From the NCBI RefSeq assembly GCF_029714185.1, contig NZ_CP121671.1, positions 1,240,001 through 1,304,000 of the forward strand: a stretch of DNA of 64,000 bases, read 5' to 3'. Position 1 is the stretch's first letter, and every line of letters starts with the position of its first letter. Positions 34,509 to 43,006 of this stretch are shown here, piece after piece. Position numbers and translations under genes: made by a program. A model generated the notes under the pieces. It made no database searches. It saw only the letters and a program-made list of their open reading frames with translations, and had not been told where the DNA came from. The DNA comes from Halobacillus naozhouensis (GTDB lineage Bacteria > Bacillota > Bacilli > Bacillales > Halobacillaceae).

Positions 34509-35261
34509 ATGATTAAACGAAAAAGTAAACGTGAAATAGAGCTGATGCATGAAGCAGGAAAGCTGCTAGCTAACGTACACAAAGAGCTTCGTCAGTTTAT
34601 TAAACCAGGTGTCACCACGATGGAAGTTGAGAACTTTGTTGAACGTTATTTAGCAAAACATGGAGCAACCGGAGAGCAGAAGGGATATCAGGGATATGAG
34701 TTTACAACCTGTGCTTCCATCAATGACGAGATCTGTCATGGCTTCCCGAGGGATGAGAAGCTTCAAGAGGGAGACATTGTAACGATCGATATGGTCGTTA
34801 ATTTAAATGGGGCACTAGCGGACTCAGCCTGGACTCATTCGGTTGGTAAAATTAGTGAAGAAGCAGAAAGGCTGCTTGATGTAACGAAAACGTCTCTGTA
34901 TAAATCGATTGAGCAGGCGCAGGTTGGCAATCGTATCGGAGATTTGGGCCATGCGATTCAGTCGTATGCAGAAGGAGAAGGCTATTCCGTTGTCCGCGAT
35001 TTTACTGGGCATGGCATAGGAGAGACGATTCACGAGGATCCATACATTCCGCACTTCGGCCAGGCAGACAAAGGGGCACGACTTAAAGAAGGGATGGTCA
35101 TCACGATCGAGCCAATGATTAACATTGGCGGATACCAAAGCAAGATGGATCAAAATAATTGGACAGCACGCACGATTGATGGTTCTCTTTCGGCTCAATA
35201 CGAACATACTATTGCCATTACGAAAGACGGACCACTGATTTTAACTGATCAGGATCATTAA
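34509..35261 (+). CDS. map: Methionine aminopeptidase
   Basis: 250 aa type I enzyme that removes the initiator Met from new proteins. The five metal ligands are Asp94, Asp105, His168, Glu201 and Glu232, and His77 sits in the active site (EICHGFP). I start at MIKRKSKREIELM, as in other MAPs, behind GGAAAGG/GGAG; the longer frame begins at an ATG with no ribosome site. A second MAP gene is usual in Bacillus next to the ribosomal operon; this copy is probably the additional one. Confidence 0.94.
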   Translation: MIKRKSKREIELMHEAGKLLANVHKELRQFIKPGVTTMEVENFVERYLAKHGATGEQKGYQGYEFTTCASINDEICHGFPRDEKLQEGDIVTIDMVVNLNGALADSAWTHSVGKISEEAERLLDVTKTSLYKSIEQAQVGNRIGDLGHAIQSYAEGEGYSVVRDFTGHGIGETIHEDPYIPHFGQADKGARLKEGMVITIEPMINIGGYQSKMDQNNWTARTIDGSLSAQYEHTIAITKDGPLILTDQDH

Positions 35262-35282
35262 AAGATCATTAAAATAACGCAC

Positions 35283-35313
35283 AAAAAAAGCTCCCGGTTA
35301 AGGGAGCTTTTTA
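35283..35313. terminator. Bidirectional terminator between map and the first csp gene
   Basis: AAAAAGCTCCC pairs with GGGAGCTTTTT; flanked by A on the left and T on the right, so it serves both convergent genes. Confidence 0.88.
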
Positions 35314-35318
35314 TTATA

Positions 35319-35519
35319 TTATGCCTTTTGAACGTTAGCAGCTTGTGGTCCGCGTTGACCTTCTTGAATTTCGAAGTTTACAACTTGACCTTCTTCAAGA
35401 GATTTGAAACCTTCTTCTTGAATAGCAGAGAAGTGAACGAATACATCGTCTTGACCTTCTACTTCGATGAAACCGAAACCTTTTTCTGCGTTAAACCATT
35501 TTACTGTACCTTCTACCAT
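35319..35519 (-). CDS. cspB: Cold-shock protein, copy 1
   Basis: 66 aa OB-fold RNA chaperone. RNP1 (KGFGFIEV) and RNP2 (VFVHFSAI) are intact. The protein is identical, residue for residue, to the second copy 235 nt upstream, while the DNA differs at a few synonymous positions. Binds single-stranded RNA and prevents secondary structure in the cold. The AGGAGG site and a leader of about 120 nt are shared with copy 2. Confidence 0.96.
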   Translation of the reverse strand: MVEGTVKWFNAEKGFGFIEVEGQDDVFVHFSAIQEEGFKSLEEGQVVNFEIQEGQRGPQAANVQKA

Positions 35520-35654
35520 GAAAAATACCTCCTGCGTGGATCTTTAGCCACAATGTATTACTATTCTTGCTCTTCACATTCAAGACGAGAATTACTTTGA
35601 AGCAACTTCTGTTCTATGAATCGTTTCCGAACAACAATAACTGCTATCAGTATA
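35520..35654 (-). promoter_or_regulatory. Leader and promoter of csp copy 1
   Basis: TATACT at 35654-35649 (minus strand) serves as -10 and gives a leader of about 120 nt. The leader shares TTATTGTTGTTCG near its 5' end, CGTCTTGA in the middle, GAGCAAGAATAGTAATACAT and the GTGG/CCAC hairpin just before GCAGGAGG with the leader of copy 2. Long structured leaders are known for cold-shock genes. Confidence 0.6.
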
Positions 35655-35713
35655 ACAAATGCACAAAATAAATGATACTCATAACAAAAATTAATTGAAA
35701 ATAAATGTAAGAA

Positions 35714-35744
35714 CAAAAAAGACTCCTGAATAGGGAGTCTTTTA
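35714..35744 (-). terminator. Intrinsic terminator of csp copy 2
   Basis: GACTCC/GGAGTC stem with A/T extension; six T on the minus strand. It keeps copy 2 from reading into copy 1. Confidence 0.85.
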
Positions 35745-35754
35745 TAAAGTATGC

Positions 35755-35955
35755 TTACGCTTTTTGAACGTTAGCAGCTTGTGGTCCGCGCTGACCTTCT
35801 TGAATTTCGAAGTTTACAACTTGACCTTCTTCAAGAGATTTGAAACCTTCTTCTTGAATAGCAGAGAAGTGAACGAATACGTCGTCTTGACCTTCTACCT
35901 CGATGAAACCGAAACCTTTTTCTGCATTAAACCATTTAACTGTACCTTCAACCAT
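35755..35955 (-). CDS. cspB: Cold-shock protein, copy 2
   Basis: 66 aa, the same protein as copy 1, with intact RNP1 and RNP2. Separate promoter, leader and terminator, so the two genes are independent units. Identical proteins over homologous leaders point to a recent tandem duplication or to gene conversion. The name cspB is by similarity to B. subtilis CspB; cspC or cspD would fit nearly as well. Confidence 0.96.
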   Translation of the reverse strand: MVEGTVKWFNAEKGFGFIEVEGQDDVFVHFSAIQEEGFKSLEEGQVVNFEIQEGQRGPQAANVQKA

Positions 35956-36091
35956 GAAGAATACCTCCTGCGTGGATTAAATCCACAATGTATTACTATT
36001 CTTGCTCTTCATATTCAATCAAGACGTATCGTTATGACGCATCTTCTCTGTTATGAATCATATCGAACAACAATAATTAATTTCAATTATA
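35956..36091 (-). promoter_or_regulatory. Leader and promoter of csp copy 2
   Basis: TATAAT at 36091-36086 (minus strand), then a leader of about 120 nt that aligns with that of copy 1. The hairpin before the ribosome site reads GTGGATTTAATCCAC, a perfect palindrome here. Confidence 0.6.
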
Positions 36092-36145
36092 ACAGATGGT
36101 TTTTAAAAAGGGAAGCCCCTTGAGTAATTTTTTTTGAAGGCGGCG

Positions 36146-36997
36146 TTACGGCTGGACAAAATAAGCGTTATCCAGCACATCATAAAGGGTATCTTCCATG
36201 AAATTAGAGACGTGTTCTTCCGAAATCGCGGAAAGTTCCTTCAATGTTTCTCCTTGAGCAAGAAGATGTTTCACTGCTGTCCATCCTACAAATAGAGCTT
36301 CATTAAAATAGCCGGAGGCTCCGCGTCCTTTTGTAAAGGAGTATAAAGCCTCGTAATCATCCCGTTGAATATGGGGGAGCAGGTTAATCATAATTCGATT
36401 CGGCTCCTGGTTGCATACTTCCAGCCAGGAATAGGACGGCGCTGGCAGTGCCAGGGCTGTGTGAACTTTTTCAGCCGTATGTAGCGCTATCCCTTCCTGA
36501 AGTGTAATGTGACCAATACTCTTGGCTAGTGGATAGGAGGCTCCTGATTTCAGCCAATGGATCACGCGCGCTAATTCCTTAGCAAGATCCCTTTGCACCA
36601 TCTCTCTTTCAATCGGGTAGTAAAGAGTTAAGAGGCTTTCCTCATCTGTTTCAAAAAAAGGATCCGATTCGAAATTCCCTACAAAAAAGACAATAGCCAT
36701 GTGGATGGCGGAGTCGTAATCCAACTCTTCTTTAACCGCTTTCAAAAGCGAGAAAATTTCTTCGTGACTAGGTTCGAAATGTTCAATGTGGTCAACTGCA
36801 TGGGCATACTTGGGGAAAGCGTAGTCTAACATGTCGCGCGCAAGCTGGTCGTCCTGTCCACCTGGATACGCTGCTGAAAAACCGTAAAGCTCTTTCCATA
36901 GTTCAAACCTAGTGTCAGGAGCTGCGTCTAATGTGACAGCTTGATGATAAAAAGCTAAGAATTCATCTCGTAAATGGGTAATCTTGATGATGTCCAA
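36146..36997 (-). CDS. Hypothetical protein, unknown (283 aa)
   Basis: Soluble, acidic (many Glu/Asp/His) and mostly helical, with no motif I can name. A zinc protease of the DUF2268 type was considered but no HEXXH is present. Probable cotranscription with the upstream alpha/beta-hydrolase gene (17-nt gap, same strand; GGAGGAG upstream of the ATG). The helical repeats suggest a protein-interaction fold. Confidence 0.75.
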   Translation of the reverse strand: MDIIKITHLRDEFLAFYHQAVTLDAAPDTRFELWKELYGFSAAYPGGQDDQLARDMLDYAFPKYAHAVDHIEHFEPSHEEIFSLLKAVKEELDYDSAIHMAIVFFVGNFESDPFFETDEESLLTLYYPIEREMVQRDLAKELARVIHWLKSGASYPLAKSIGHITLQEGIALHTAEKVHTALALPAPSYSWLEVCNQEPNRIMINLLPHIQRDDYEALYSFTKGRGASGYFNEALFVGWTAVKHLLAQGETLKELSAISEEHVSNFMEDTLYDVLDNAYFVQP

Positions 36998-37014
36998 GGT
37001 TCTCCTCCTTTGAT

Positions 37015-37848
37015 TTAGTGACTTAAAAATTCTAATCGTTTCGCCCAGACATTTGGGGCTTCAGGGCCAATCCAGATTAAGTGGCTGTCTGCTGGTGCAT
37101 CATAAATTTCACAGTTCTGTGTATTAGACTTAAGAAGAATAGCTTGGGAATAAGGAACACTTTTGTCTTTACGGGCGTACATCCCGAGTATTGGGGCCTG
37201 GATTTTGCTCATATCTGCCAAGTCATGTTTGATATCTAACAAAAAGCCATGACCTGATTGGGAATCAGCCAGCATGTTATAGATGAATCTGCGATCGTTT
37301 AGGGAGAGACGGCTGTAGAGATCATCTGCCTCTTCGGTAGTTAGAGAAGCAAGGATCTTTTTCATGACCATATCTGGACAAACCTTTAATAATAATTTAA
37401 TGGTCCCCCAAGTAGCCTTCTCACCACGCCCAAACAACAAGTTAGCCCGCATTTTTGTGCCGAATTCCCAGGGGGCTGTAACGGCAGCTTCCATTACCAA
37501 TTTTTCCACCCGGTCCGGGTAGGAAGCAGCTAACGCAATCCCTGTAGGACCTGCTGATGATATGGCGATGACGGATACTTTTTCTATGTGTAAATGATCC
37601 AATATATCTACAATCGTCTCGGCAAAATCAGTTGCAGTTCGTCCGGCAGAAACATCGGTTAGATCATAGCCCGGTCGGGAAATGGTTAAAAGTGAAAATC
37701 CTTCATACATTAAACTTCTGTGGGACAAGTCAGTATCTCTTGAGCAATGCCCCCCTTTGAGGAGCAGGATGGTCGGGCCGGTTCCTTCATATGAAAATTC
37801 TACGGTCCCTTTTGCTGTATCGAATAATGTGGCGGCCACGTGTTTCAT
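37015..37848 (-). CDS. Alpha/beta-hydrolase
   Basis: 277 aa. GPTILLLKGGHCSRD near the N-terminus is the oxyanion region, the nucleophile elbow is IAISSAGPTG (Ser98, with Ile at the usual first Gly), and the late His lies in ADSHLIWIG. The acid is probably in YARKDKSVP. Substrate unknown; the alpha/beta-hydrolase fold covers esterases, lipases and haloperoxidases. AAGGATG lies upstream of the ATG. First gene of a probable pair with the 283-aa gene. Confidence 0.87.
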   Translation of the reverse strand: MKHVAATLFDTAKGTVEFSYEGTGPTILLLKGGHCSRDTDLSHRSLMYEGFSLLTISRPGYDLTDVSAGRTATDFAETIVDILDHLHIEKVSVIAISSAGPTGIALAASYPDRVEKLVMEAAVTAPWEFGTKMRANLLFGRGEKATWGTIKLLLKVCPDMVMKKILASLTTEEADDLYSRLSLNDRRFIYNMLADSQSGHGFLLDIKHDLADMSKIQAPILGMYARKDKSVPYSQAILLKSNTQNCEIYDAPADSHLIWIGPEAPNVWAKRLEFLSH

Positions 37849-37935
37849 CCTTTCTTAACTTTTTTCTTATCCTAAATATAAGCTATAATGGAATAAAATG
37901 AAACATCAGAGGATTCTGAAAAAGGAAGTGATTGT

Positions 37936-38703
37936 ATTCGAATTGTGTCGATTTGCCCCAGTAACACTGAAATTGTCGCGTATTTAGAGCAAGAGGAGAT
38001 GTTGGTTGGTGTCGACAATTATTCTGATTTTCCTGAACAGGTGAAGCAATTACCGAAGCTTGGGCCGGACTTATCCATTGATATTGATGCAGTAGCCAGA
38101 CTAAAGCCAGACCTTGTGCTGAGTTCGTTAAGTGTTCCGGGAATGGAAAAGAATATTGAGGGATTGCGGGAACAAAACATTCCACAACTGATTCTAAATC
38201 CAGGATCACTACAGGAAATTGCTGAAGATATAGAAAGAGTAGGGGAGGCTCTCGGGATGCCAGAGTACGGTATGAAGAAGGCGAAGGAGTTTTTGCAGGA
38301 AATCGAAACGTATCGGGCTGAGAGCATTGCCAGAGGGAAGAAGCCCAGTCTTTATTGGGAATGGTGGCCTAAACCTATTTTTACTCCTGGACAGGGGAAT
38401 TGGTTAACGGAGATCAGTGAACTAGCCGGCGGGACCAATTTATTCGAGGAAGAAAAAGAAGCAAGCGTTCAAACGGATTGGGACGATGTAAGAGAACGAG
38501 ATCCAGATCACATTTGTATGGTATGGGTCGGAGTGAAGGAAGAAAAAATGAATCCGGATCTTTTAAGAAAAAGACCCGGATGGCTTGAGATGAAAGCGGT
38601 CAAGGGCGACAACATCCATGTCCTTGAGGAATCGTTATACTGCCGTCCCAGCCCGAGGTTGCTGGAAGGGTTAAGAAAATTACACACTATCCTTAATTTA
38701 TAG
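37936..38703 (+). CDS. Cytoplasmic cobalamin-binding-like protein (BtuF fold)
   Basis: 255 aa. RIVSICPSNTEIVAYLEQEE and VGVDNYSDFPEQV are typical of the BtuF/FecB periplasmic binding fold, and PSLYWEWWPKPIFTPGQGNW and VRERDPDHI fit the family. There is no signal peptide or lipobox, so this copy acts in the cytoplasm, and no ABC genes are adjacent. A GTG start at 37945 would cut the conserved RIV. GGAAGTG is correctly spaced before an ATT at 37936, which keeps RIV; I take ATT as the start. Length with ATT is typical for the group. Confidence 0.82.
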   Translation: MRIVSICPSNTEIVAYLEQEEMLVGVDNYSDFPEQVKQLPKLGPDLSIDIDAVARLKPDLVLSSLSVPGMEKNIEGLREQNIPQLILNPGSLQEIAEDIERVGEALGMPEYGMKKAKEFLQEIETYRAESIARGKKPSLYWEWWPKPIFTPGQGNWLTEISELAGGTNLFEEEKEASVQTDWDDVRERDPDHICMVWVGVKEEKMNPDLLRKRPGWLEMKAVKGDNIHVLEESLYCRPSPRLLEGLRKLHTILNL

Positions 38704-39534
38704 CTAATGTGGTTTCTTTTGATGAGCAGGAATGGCATAATCTTTAAAGTTTGTCGATAGCTGTGTAAGCTGCTCTTGCATAAGCTCACCTTCCATAGGC
38801 AGGCCATGGCCGGAAAGGATCAATTTCGGATGTAAGCGGGCAATCTTTTTAACGGACTTCTCGGCCTCGAGCCAATCGTGTGTAAAGTAGGCAGGAGGAC
38901 CGTGTATGTGCTGGCTTTGAACAAAGACGGCCAGGCTCGACTCTTGTTTGACGGTGATAACGGCATCACCAGAAATCAGCGTGCGGTCACGATCCCTGAA
39001 AAGGGAAATGTGGCCAGGGGTGTGCCCTGGCGTGTGAACAATTCTCCAGTCGTCCATGTGAGGAACAGTACCGTCCTCAGGAAGCGGGTTGACCCATTTA
39101 CCTAAATGGACGGGGTCTCTCGGAAAGAAGGGAGACAATAGAGAAAACAGTCCGCCCCCGATAGTTGAATTGGGGATCGGGTAAGTTTTTTCTCCTGTGA
39201 TATACGGCATTTCCCGGGGATGGGCATAGATTGGGACATTCCATTGCTTGGCAATCTGCTTGGCAGAACCAATATGATCAAAATGACCATGTGTAAGAAT
39301 AATTGCTTTAGGCGGATGGGATCCGAATCGCTTTTCAGCCGCTTCAATAATGCGTTTGCCATAGTGAGCGACACCGCAATCGACTAGGATCCAGTCTTTT
39401 GATTCTTTTTTACCAATAAAGACAACGTTGGCGATCAAGGTCCTGTAAAAAGCTAGGTCATCTAAAACTTGTTCGGCCTCAGCATGGCCCATGTGCCAGC
39501 CATCGTCCATGAGGGACTGTTGCTCTTTATCCAT
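38704..39534 (-). CDS. Metallo-beta-lactamase fold hydrolase
   Basis: 276 aa. The zinc-binding motif THGHFDH (81-87), a further His in HTPGHTPGH, Asp in ISGDA and a final His in LSGHGLPM are all present. Generic hydrolase subgroup (glyoxalase II/lactonase-like), Bacillus type, cytosolic. The stop codon is directly adjacent to the stop of the convergent BtuF-like gene with no terminator between. AGGAGCGG lies upstream of the ATG. Divergent to the GNAT gene at 39.6 kb. Confidence 0.9.
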   Translation of the reverse strand: MDKEQQSLMDDGWHMGHAEAEQVLDDLAFYRTLIANVVFIGKKESKDWILVDCGVAHYGKRIIEAAEKRFGSHPPKAIILTHGHFDHIGSAKQIAKQWNVPIYAHPREMPYITGEKTYPIPNSTIGGGLFSLLSPFFPRDPVHLGKWVNPLPEDGTVPHMDDWRIVHTPGHTPGHISLFRDRDRTLISGDAVITVKQESSLAVFVQSQHIHGPPAYFTHDWLEAEKSVKKIARLHPKLILSGHGLPMEGELMQEQLTQLSTNFKDYAIPAHQKKPH

Positions 39535-39613
39535 AACAAACCGCTCCTTTTTGATTAGTTTGTTGTCACAGGCACGGTTCTATTCATCAAACGGAAAGAT
39601 TAGGAGGGTAGAA

Positions 39614-40141
39614 ATGAAAGTTAGAGAAGCAATGGAAGATGACGCGGCAGCGATTGCCAGAATAAGTGTGGACACATGGCGAGCTGCCTATCAGGGGCTT
39701 GTCCCGAATTCCTTTTTACAGCAAATGTCTTATGGAGAGCGAACAAATAAATGGAAGCAGAAGCTTGCAGATCTTAACATGAAGACGTATGTAGCTGAAA
39801 CCGAAAAGGGTGAGGTAGTAGGCTATGCTAATGGAGGTCCAATAAGGGGTGGAGGACCTGAGGAAGCTGAGCTGTATGCTATTTATATTTTTCCTGAATA
39901 TCAAGGTCTCGGGGTCGGTAAACAACTGATTTCCCCACTTGTGAACATGTTTTTACAACAAAACTTTAAACAAATGGTTGTGTGGATGCTGGAAGGCAAT
40001 AGAGCCGCATCGTTTTACGAATCGCTTGGGGCAGCCAAATTTGGTCATGATACGATGAAGCTTGCAGGTAAGACGTTAACCTTGCAGGGGTATCGATTTA
40101 AAGACCTTACCGAGTTACTTGCCCATGTAAAACAAAACTAA
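39614..40141 (+). CDS. GNAT acetyltransferase
   Basis: 175 aa. VREAMEDDAAAIARISVDTW and AAYQGLVPNSFL mark the group of Bacillus GNATs similar to YjcF/YkwB; motif A is AIYIFPEYQGLGVGKQLISP, motif B VVWMLEGNRAASFYESLGA. AGGAGGG lies upstream of the ATG. A paralog of the same subgroup lies at 43.5 kb (same DTWxxAYxxL and AIYLLDDYQRKGYG plan). Substrate unknown. Confidence 0.9.
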   Translation: MKVREAMEDDAAAIARISVDTWRAAYQGLVPNSFLQQMSYGERTNKWKQKLADLNMKTYVAETEKGEVVGYANGGPIRGGGPEEAELYAIYIFPEYQGLGVGKQLISPLVNMFLQQNFKQMVVWMLEGNRAASFYESLGAAKFGHDTMKLAGKTLTLQGYRFKDLTELLAHVKQN

Positions 40142-40172
40142 AAGCAGACCGCGATCTAGACGGTCTGCTCTC
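40136..40172 (-). terminator. Terminator shared by the GNAT gene and nhaC
   Basis: AGCAGACCG pairs with CGGTCTGCT; TTTTAGTTTTG follows on the minus strand and CTCTTAGTT on the plus strand. Confidence 0.75.
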
Positions 40173-41582
40173 TTAGTTAGCATTATTTAAGGATTTTGCT
40201 GAGGTGGAAGCTGTGTGGGTCAGTGTTTTTCCAGTAAGCCCAAATAATATCGTTAAGATAGGGGAGAGCAGGCAGAAAAATGCGAATGGCAGGTAATCCA
40301 GCACCGGAACTCCCAGAACCCCAGATAAGAAGACACCACAGACACTCCAGGGGACAAGCGGATTGATGACGGTTCCTGCATCCTCGAGCGTTCGTGATAA
40401 ATTTTTCTTTGCTAAATGAGCTTTTTCATAAATGGGCTGGTATGCTTCTCCTGTTAATAATATCGATAAATACTGTTCTCCTATAGCAATATTCACGCCA
40501 ATCGCGGTGAGAGCTGTTGAAAGCGTGATGGAACGAGCTGATTTAAGGGATGCTTGAATTCTGTCCAATATGGCAGGGATTACACCTGTTGCGAAAAAGA
40601 GTCCGCCAAGGGCCAGAGCTAACAGGACGAGTGAAACGGTGAACAGCATGCTATTCATACCGCCTCTCGTTAATAGTTCGTTGACCGCCTCGTGATTCGT
40701 TTCTGCCGTGTACCCGTTAAACCAAGTTCCCCATAAATCTCCCCATGACAGCACGCCTCTGACTCCAGCGATTACTGTGGCTGAAAGGCTGGTAATCGTC
40801 AATGAGATAAAGGCAGGCTGTTTACTGACCGTTAACAGGACGAGAATCGCTAACGGTATCCATGAACTCCAATGCATTAAATTGGATTCGATCAAGCCTT
40901 CTTGAAAAGCAGATAATTCGCTGCCCGACGAACTTTGCGAAGGGGAGAGTACTGCAAATAGAACAAAACTAATCACAAAGGCCGGGATTGTAGTCCAGGC
41001 CATATTTTTGATATGTTCAAATAAATCTACTTTAACGACGGTGGAAGCCAGGTTAGTTGTATCTGATAAGGGCGACATTTTGTCACCAAAAAAGGCACCA
41101 GATACGACTGCACCAGCCGTAATCGCCAATGATATATCTGTAGACTGTGCGACCCCCATCATAGCAACACCTACTGTAGCAGCTGTTGTAAAAGAACTTC
41201 CTAACGCGATCCCGACCACAGCTGTAATCGAAAAAGTGATCGCATAAAACCATGGCCCCCCTGCAATGAGAAAGGAAGAATTCATAAGGACAGGGATAGT
41301 CCCGCTGGCCATCCAGCTGGCAATCAGGATTCCAATCAGGAAGAATAGCAGGACAGCCGCCATTCCCGATTGTGCCCCCTGGATCATGCCATGCTGGAGC
41401 TGGCTAAAGGACATCTTCTTTAGGAATCCATAAGCCAGCATAACGATAATCCCTAGTAGGATGGGGATGTGGGGCACGCTTTGTAATTCGATGATAAAGA
41501 AACTAATAAGAGCAATAATCCCAAGGAGTAATGCAACGGATTCAATAACTCCTGGTAACTTCTTTGGCTGTAGATGAAGCAT
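40173..41582 (-). CDS. nhaC: Na+/H+ antiporter, NhaC family
   Basis: 469 aa, about 11-12 membrane segments. The family is seen in VPHIPILLGIIVMLAYGFLK, GSSFTTAATVGVAMMGVAQS, SGAFFGDKMSPLSDTTNLAS and ALTAIGVNIAIGEQYLSILL. NhaC exchanges Na+ against protons in salty or alkaline media, useful in a halophile. Start is the ATG behind AAAGGAGG, 30 nt within the longest frame. In B. subtilis nhaC lies near dat and yheA-yheB; here the order is broken up. Confidence 0.94.
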   Translation of the reverse strand: MLHLQPKKLPGVIESVALLLGIIALISFFIIELQSVPHIPILLGIIVMLAYGFLKKMSFSQLQHGMIQGAQSGMAAVLLFFLIGILIASWMASGTIPVLMNSSFLIAGGPWFYAITFSITAVVGIALGSSFTTAATVGVAMMGVAQSTDISLAITAGAVVSGAFFGDKMSPLSDTTNLASTVVKVDLFEHIKNMAWTTIPAFVISFVLFAVLSPSQSSSGSELSAFQEGLIESNLMHWSSWIPLAILVLLTVSKQPAFISLTITSLSATVIAGVRGVLSWGDLWGTWFNGYTAETNHEAVNELLTRGGMNSMLFTVSLVLLALALGGLFFATGVIPAILDRIQASLKSARSITLSTALTAIGVNIAIGEQYLSILLTGEAYQPIYEKAHLAKKNLSRTLEDAGTVINPLVPWSVCGVFLSGVLGVPVLDYLPFAFFCLLSPILTILFGLTGKTLTHTASTSAKSLNNAN

Positions 41583-41856
41583 CCGGCAGACCTCCTTTAT
41601 AATAAACGTCATCTCATAGTGTATGGAAACTTTTTTGCTTAAACGCTTTTAAGTGATGAAGTATAAGGATACTATATGTCAGTTAATGGACCTATGTCAA
41701 CCTTTTAAGACGTTTTTTGAATGACGGATGAGCCCGGAAAGAAAGATCCCCTATGATAGGCAAAGACATCAATGGATCGGGGAGAACTAAGATAAGAGTC
41801 GCTCGCCAAAATTACTTTTCAAAAGATCGGTGTCCTGCTAAATGAATGCAAAGGAC

Positions 41857-41885
41857 TTTATCTTGGTCTGAAAATTGTATATAAT
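41857..41885 (+). promoter_or_regulatory. Sigma-A promoter of azlCD
   Basis: TTTATC, 17-nt spacer, TATAAT, preceded by TG two bases before the -10 region. It lies in the 334-nt gap between the divergent nhaC and azlC; no gene was seen in this gap. Confidence 0.5.
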
Positions 41886-41916
41886 AGTGGAAATTTTCAA
41901 GATTGGAGATAGGATA

Positions 41917-42654
41917 ATGGGAACTCAAGCGATAGAAGCCGTCACAGGTACAACTCGTTCACACATGATCAAACGCGGCATGATCGCCGGTCTTCCTATC
42001 ATGTTAGGGTATATGCCGATCGCATTAACGTACGGTGTACTGGCTGGACAATCCGGCATGACAAATGTGGAAATTACTTTGATGAGCGTGCTTGTTTTCG
42101 CAGGAGCGGCACAGTTCCTTGCCGTAGGGATGGTGGCTGCAGGGACGGGCGTAATCGAAATTGTTATTGCAACATTTGTCCTGAATTTCAGGCATTTTGT
42201 GATGAGTCTGTCTTTTATGAATCGGCTGAGAGGGATTGCTCTTAGAGCTAAGATACCTTTGTCATTAGGGATTACAGATGAGACGTTTACGGTCTCCATG
42301 TTATATCGAAAAGAAAGTAAAGAAGCTCATGCTTTCTGGTTTTACGCTGCCCTGATTTTGACGGCTTACGTGTCGTGGGTTGGAGGTTCATACCTTGGTG
42401 GTGTGCTCGGGGACGTTATTCCCCCTAGGCTGAGTCAGAGCATGGGAATTGCTTTATATGCGATGTTCATTGGATTACTCGTTCCTTCGGTTCGGAAACA
42501 TTATCGAATTGCGCTAGTTGCCATTTTTGCAATGATGATTAATTTTCTATGTCAGTGGTGGGGAATGAACCAAGGATGGGCGATCGTGCTTGGAACCTTA
42601 ATTGGCGGCCTGAGCGGCATATGGTTATTGGATATGGAGGAGGAAGAACCATGA
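41917..42654 (+). CDS. azlC: Branched-chain amino acid exporter large subunit AzlC
   Basis: 245 aa with about seven to eight membrane segments. GYMPIALTYGVLAGQSGMTN, LVFAGAAQFLAVGMVAAGTG, LNFRHFVMSLSF and GITDETFTVSM are AzlC/YgaZ hallmarks. Together with AzlD it exports branched-chain amino acids or their toxic analogues. GGAGATAGGA lies before the ATG; the frame could extend 42 nt upstream, but without ribosome site. The stop overlaps azlD (ATGA). Confidence 0.93.
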   Translation: MGTQAIEAVTGTTRSHMIKRGMIAGLPIMLGYMPIALTYGVLAGQSGMTNVEITLMSVLVFAGAAQFLAVGMVAAGTGVIEIVIATFVLNFRHFVMSLSFMNRLRGIALRAKIPLSLGITDETFTVSMLYRKESKEAHAFWFYAALILTAYVSWVGGSYLGGVLGDVIPPRLSQSMGIALYAMFIGLLVPSVRKHYRIALVAIFAMMINFLCQWWGMNQGWAIVLGTLIGGLSGIWLLDMEEEEP

Positions 42655-42944
42655 TCATTTGGATGATAATCGGCATGGCATTGGTTACCGCAGTTCCCCG
42701 ATTTATCCCGGCGTTCATCATTGATCAAGCCCATTTTCCGAAGTGGGTAGATCGTTGGCTGAATGCGATTCCTTATGCTGCTTTAGGAGCGTTGATTTTT
42801 CCGGGCGTTTTATCTGTAAAACCTGATGCTCCACAAATTGGGGTGGTCGCTGCACTTGTTGCCATTTTATTAGCCTGGGTGAATGTCCATATCATTGTAG
42901 TCGTGCTCGGAGCGATTGCCTCTGTCTTTTTCATGACCTTGTAG
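42651..42944 (+). CDS. azlD: Branched-chain amino acid exporter small subunit AzlD
   Basis: 97 aa with three to four membrane segments. VTAVPRFIPAFII and AIPYAALGALIFPGVLSV are typical of AzlD/YgaH. Translation is coupled to azlC through the ATGA overlap, with GGAGGAGGAA as ribosome site in the azlC end. It is the obligate partner of AzlC. Confidence 0.93.
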   Translation: MIIWMIIGMALVTAVPRFIPAFIIDQAHFPKWVDRWLNAIPYAALGALIFPGVLSVKPDAPQIGVVAALVAILLAWVNVHIIVVVLGAIASVFFMTL

Positions 42945-43006
42945 CACGGAGTGGGTGGTTGTGCATAATGTATAGGGAAACTTTCTCGAAAGGAATTGAT
43001 GGCGTT

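Noticed and set aside
36146..36997. Zinc protease (DUF2268) assignment for the 283-aa protein
   Set aside because: No HEXXH motif in the sequence.
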